A program made the position numbers and the translations under genes. Shown here in pieces: positions 60,001-64,000 of a stretch of DNA of 64,000 nt. The DNA is from Chromera velia (Eukaryota > Sar > Chromeraceae): the NCBI GenBank assembly GCA_018398765.1, contig JAHBMJ010005734.1, forward strand, positions 64,855-128,854. The letters are read 5' to 3'. Below the pieces are notes generated by a model, which worked only from the letters and a program-made list of their open reading frames with translations, did no database searches and had not been told where the DNA came from. Every line of letters begins with the position of its first letter. Position 1 is the first letter of the stretch.

Positions 60001-63000
60001 AACCCGGTCGCGTGGCGGCGCGTCACAGAGACAGAGAAGCGGGTAGCAGAGTTAGAGTCCCTGCTGGTGAAGATGCAGGAGGAGCTGGAGGGAACTAGAA
60101 AAAGAAACGGAATTCTGCAGCAACAGTTGACGGAGAGAAACGAAATGGTGGGGGGGCAGGGGGAGACGATCGCAGCCGTCCCTGCTATTCGCAGCCCCTC
60201 ATCGAGAGAGGTCAGCAGGGACATGCCCAGAGGGTCAGCATGGCCCCCACCCACTGAGGAGAGGCCCGCGGACAGAAGAGTCAAAGAGCTGGAAGAGCAG
60301 CTTTTGAAACAGGTCAGTCAGTCAGCTAGCCTGGGGTGCTGTGAATGAATGATTAGCCGTTCCTCTAGTGGCGGCATTTGACTGCTCAAAGGCTTATTCT
60401 CAGTTGCTGTCTGCATGTCAACAGAACTGAAATAAATAAGATGCAGGAAGGAGGTCGAAGGAATGTCATCATAAGATCCGGCAGGTACTGGGAAGCTTTG
60501 TAGATCCTCAGAAAGAGGGGCAGCTAGGATAGCAGATTGACTCAAGGAAGGAGACAACGAAAGAAGAAAAGAAACGCCTGCCGGGCGAGAGACGAGAAGA
60601 GGGTGAAGAATTTGCTTCCGTCTTCCTTCAACGCAGCACAGAAGCACGCGTCTGCATTCATTGTCTTCTTTTCTCCCTCCCTCCCTACTGCATGCAGCTG
60701 AATGATCACCTGAAGAAGATGAACGCGCTGCACCAAAGGATCAAAACCTACGCAGACCGACACGCATACGTGGAGGCAGAAGCGAGGTCAGGCGTGTGGG
60801 ACTGATTTTTGTACAAAAGGGACGGAGGGGTCTGCCTGCCTGCCTTTCTCGTTGTATCTTTGCCTCCCCCCCCTTTCCCTCCCTTTCTCCCTTCGTCCTT
60901 TCTTATGGCTGTTGGAGTGTGTGTATGTGTGCGTGCAGGCGTATAAAGGAGCAGGAGGCCGAGCTAAGTGGTTTGCGTGCCGAGGTAGAGCGGTTCCGTG
61001 CCTCCTCGTCTTCCTCCACCCACCTGAAGAAGATTGCGGCTCTGGAGAAGCACGTCTCCGTCCTCCAGTCTGCCCTCGAGAAGAAACACCCAGACAGCCT
61101 GGCTGTGCTGATCAAACAATCAAAACCCTCTGTGGAGGAGACGGAGAGGGTGCAGCAATTGCAGGGAAGGGTGAAAGAATTGGAGGAACTCATCGAGGTC
61201 AGCTGGGCGGGTAGACAAAAGGCCTGATCGTTCCGCACCCTGCATCCATCAAAGATCCTTTTTTGCCTTCTGGATGCTTTCCTTTTTTCCTTAACTGCCG
61301 GGCTGCGAGCATTTTGCTTGCTTTCTTGCTGCCTGCATGATTTTTCCCCAGACTTGATTGCTTTTCTGTATCGATTTCTACCACCCCCTTTGTTTCTTTG
61401 TATGAGTGCTTCAGAGTCGGGAGGCAGAGTATGAGTCGAAGGTCTCTGCTCTCCGTGCTCAGTTCGACTCCTTCCGGTACTCCGTCCATCCCTCTGGAGA
61501 CGCCAGCAGGGCAGCAGCCGAACTGTCTGGAGGCGTCAGGGCAAGGGAAAGTCGGGCAGTAGGTGATAAGTCAAGAAGAGGCAGGATGTCGACGGGAGTA
61601 GGCAGGGGGGTGTCTGTGTCGTCTGTCTCTAGGAGGGGGGGTGGGGGGGCTCTGTCGGGTGACGCGAGTGAGAGGGAGCGTTTCCTTTCTTTGAGAGTGT
61701 CGGATCTGGAGAGAGAACTCAGCAGAGTCAAGTCTTACTATGTGAGTAAGATCAAGAAGGGAGAGCCACTCTTGCCGGACTCCCTCTCCGTTGTCGGTCC
61801 AACACAGGCCGCCGGGCACTCCGGAGCCGAGGGGGGAAGAGAGAGAGACAAGATAGCGTCTTTGCAGATGCAGCTGGAGACAGCAACGTCCGAATTGAGG
61901 CGTTTGGAGAAGCTTCTCAGTTGGCAAATGGAGGAGACGGGAGACGGGGGGTTGCCTTCCATCCCAGTGGAGTCCGAGCTAGGAAGAGAGAGCTGCCGTC
62001 TCCTCTGTGGATCCCGGGTCGCTCATATCATTGCGATGGTTGATGGTCTGAGTGCGTGGGTGGTGTCAGAGACAGGGGAAAGAGGGCCAGTTGGGGAAGC
62101 GAGGGGGGTCAGTGAGAGCCGGGCGAGGCTGCTGAGGGATGCGGGAGAGCTGAGATCGATGCTCAGAGCAGCTGCACTCGGACAGACAGAAGAGGGGTGG
62201 CAAAACGCTCGGGCCGTTCCGGGGTCGTCCCTCGTGCCTCAGCCAAGAGGGGTCGTGGGAAGAAAGGGAGTTGAGAGTTTCTCCGATGAGCTGCCTTACA
62301 GTGGGTTTGCAAGGGACGCAGAAAGGTGGGTCGACCTTCAGAGCATTCTCTTTTCCTCTTTAATCCCTTTTGGCTGCTTCATATTTGCACATCTAAGAGG
62401 TGAAGAGACACACACTCGACTATTCTACTGAATTTGGCCTTTGTTTTATCTTTCTGTGCCTTTGCCTGGCTCTGTGCCCGTCTGACTGTTGATCGGTCTC
62501 TTTCTCTGTTGCCCAAGTGGAGCCAAGCATTTTATCTGTGTGGTCAGCCCCTTTCTTGTTCATGCCAATTGATGGCGGTGGCGGGGCAGAGGAATCCATT
62601 TCCATTCAGGATAAGTGAGCGCTTAATTGCCTGCTTTCCTCCTACCTGCAGGCTCTGCGACGCTCTCGACCAACTCCTAGCCTCTGAAAGCGGCCCCTCT
62701 GCCAGTGCTGGCGCTAGCGTGGGGGGTCTCTCTTCCTTCGACGCCCTCGAGGATCTTCAGCAAGTGGGGGGGGCTGCAGCCGCATCTCTCCTCTCCGCGT
62801 GTCTGCAGCTGCACAAGCGTTCCGATTTGGACGCGAGGGGCGTTACCCAAGCAACAGGAGGCCCCAGAATTGCGTGGGCAGAGGAGGGGTCAGGAAGAGG
62901 GAAAGGACACTTGACTGACTGTCTTGCTCCCTCTTCCCTCTTCTGTAGAGTAGTTGTACCTTCCCTCATCTCCCGGCTGCTCTCCCACCGGGATCTCACG

Positions 63001-64000
63001 CAGCATGGGACTTCTGTGGCGTCAGGGGTGATCAGCCAGGCAGAGGCGTGTCGGTGTCTCCTGTCTGCCATTGTTCTAGAAAGCTCGGGAGGGGCAGGAG
63101 GCTTGTCCGCAGGTGCCCCCTCTTTCATCGGAGCCGAGCGGCTGTTTGTCCTCGCAAAGCAAGCGGGGCTTCCTGCCGTCGGGGACGTTTTTTCGGAAGC
63201 CTTCGGTCCTCGGAGAAAGTCCGGGGGAAGGCCAAAAGGGGGTGTCACCCCTGACAGTGTTACAATAAAGTCAGCGTGGCTTCATGTGAACCTGGAGGTC
63301 AATGGGTTGGTAGCAATCCTCGAAGAGAAGGCGCAGGCGGGGGGGGCGTTGCGTGTCGGTCGCAGCCTTCCCGTTCTTCCGCCGCATCCCTTGTGCAGAC
63401 TCGCTCGGGAGGCTATGACAGCCTTCCAACAGATTGTAGCTGCGCTGCAGGGAAAGGGAACGACGTCAGGGGTGATCCTCAGTCTGGTCGACCGATTGAG
63501 GAGTGAAGAGGATGCGGTGAAACTGTCAGGGCCCGCGAGGGGCAAGAGAGGAGAGGAAAGGAGGTCGGAGGCAGCGGGTGACGGGCGACTGGAGAAGGGA
63601 AGGTTCGTCTCAGTCATCCGAGACGTCGCCCCTGACATCTCCCTCCAAAGTGCTCTTGCCCTCGCGTCTCTTTTCACTGTCGAGGAAGGTGGAAGACGGG
63701 ACGTGCACTACCTCCCTTTGTTAAGAGAGATCTTTGCTTGTTGTGGAGACCGGGACCGCAGTACTGGTGTGTCGGTCCGCGCATCTCTAGACAGCGCGTT
63801 ACACGCTGATGGTGCGGGTCTGTTGTCGAACCAAAGTGCCCTGGTGCCTGTTGCGCACACAAACGGCCTTCCGGGGCCTTCTTCTTTCCCCTCAGAGGCG
63901 CATGGCCTCGGTGAATGTCCTGAGGAGATGAGGGGTCTCCTTCTTTTCGCTTACGCCTGTGAGAGAGCGGGGGGGGTTGAAGCGCTCTTCCGTTCCGCCG
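54051..64000 (+). CDS. CEP162: CEP162/QN1-like giant coiled-coil protein, 5' and 3' incomplete
   Basis: Exons: 54051-54139, 54534-54698, 54874-55219, 55438-55598, 55883-55958, 56476-56576, 56948-58219, 58494-59570, 59893-60312, 60698-60786, 60939-61197, 61415-62325, and 62652 to the window end. All join in phase, giving at least 2,105 codons with no stop. Regions in order: acidic start, Arg/Asp/Ser-rich part, Glu/Lys/Arg charged helix (56950-57180), a long disordered Pro/Ser/Gly region with EGEYESDFESEKE, then coiled coils (58730-61200). KTYADRHAYVEAEA followed by EKKHPDSLAVLIKQ matches, as recalled, the signature of CEP162 (KKRHPNSLPALI), which binds microtubules at centriole distal ends and promotes transition-zone assembly. 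The last exon (62652 on) is largely non-coiled and looks like a C-terminal extension. The extreme 5' exon is missing. Alternative: another centriolar coiled-coil family. Confidence 0.65.
56242..56377. repeat. Exact 68-bp tandem duplication in an intron
   Basis: Two identical 68-bp copies (56242-56309 and 56310-56377), starting GTCACCAATTCG and ending CATTACTCTGC, just upstream of the exon at 56476. Confidence 0.95.
59835..59866. repeat. (TA)n repeat in an intron
   Basis: A short TA/CATATA run about 30 bp upstream of the acceptor at 59893. It sits where a polypyrimidine tract would be expected, and the acceptor itself (GGCTGAAG) is weak, so the exact start of this exon is the least certain in the gene. 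Confidence 0.85.

Noticed and set aside
54051-64000. Interpretation as CEP290, a myosin-like or a kinesin-like coiled coil
   Set aside because: No motor domain is visible in the recognised exons, and the one distinctive motif (HPDSLAVLI after a YADRHAY segment) fits CEP162 better than CEP290.

Overview
This window is nuclear DNA from an intron-rich eukaryote. Genes are split into many short exons, splice acceptors almost always read TGCAG or similar after a pyrimidine tract, and long stretches are low-complexity. Two genes (RP2-like and CEP162-like) belong to the cilium/basal-body repertoire, so the organism probably makes flagella at some stage. The pfkB kinase resembles the plant/alga-type subfamily. 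Composition, repeat load and gene style would fit a chromerid alveolate such as Chromera velia, but that is inference from general features, not a database match.

Layout. (1) 1-23.5 kb: a repeat-dominated block made of alternating pyrimidine-rich and purine-rich tracts. It holds a recent 1348-bp tandem duplication, several older duplicated modules, and a family of short inverted-repeat (hairpin) elements. Only two weak terminal-exon candidates are seen (about 10.0 kb and 23.2 kb). (2) 23.5-24.8 kb: a sharply bounded AT-rich island without ORFs. Related islands lie at 36.3-37.0, 40.5-41.1, 48.4-48.8 and 49.4-51.0 kb. (3) 24.9-30.4 kb, minus strand: a complete 15-exon RP2/XRP2-type gene (TBCC domain, ARL3 GAP family); all splice phases fit. 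(4) 31.2-32.1 kb, plus strand: a two-exon signal-peptide protein, head to head with the RP2-like gene. (5) 32-37 kb: no supported gene; a MITE-like element at 36.8-37.0 kb. (6) 37.5-40.1 kb, plus strand: a multi-exon signal-peptide protein of unknown function whose frame is disturbed at G/C homopolymers, one of which contains an N. (7) 41-45.4 kb: microsatellites, a 33-35-bp minisatellite, a dispersed repeat copy and weak exon candidates. (8) 45.5-48.0 kb, plus strand: 3' part of an unrecognised Cys-containing protein. (9) 51.0-52.9 kb, minus strand: a two-exon pfkB-family sugar kinase. (10) 54.05-64.0 kb, plus strand: 13 exons of a very long coiled-coil protein, best interpreted as CEP162/QN1-like, still open at the window end (at least 2,105 codons).

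The RP2-like and CEP162-like products act in the same cellular place in other eukaryotes: CEP162 at the centriole distal end/transition zone, RP2 in ARL3-dependent trafficking of lipidated ciliary proteins. They are about 24 kb apart and nothing in the sequence shows joint regulation. Two head-to-head gene pairs are seen (RP2-like with the 31.2-kb gene; pfkB with CEP162-like). Gene models were built by eye from ORFs, splice motifs and phase agreement. They are strong for RP2-like, pfkB and most CEP162-like exons, and tentative elsewhere.
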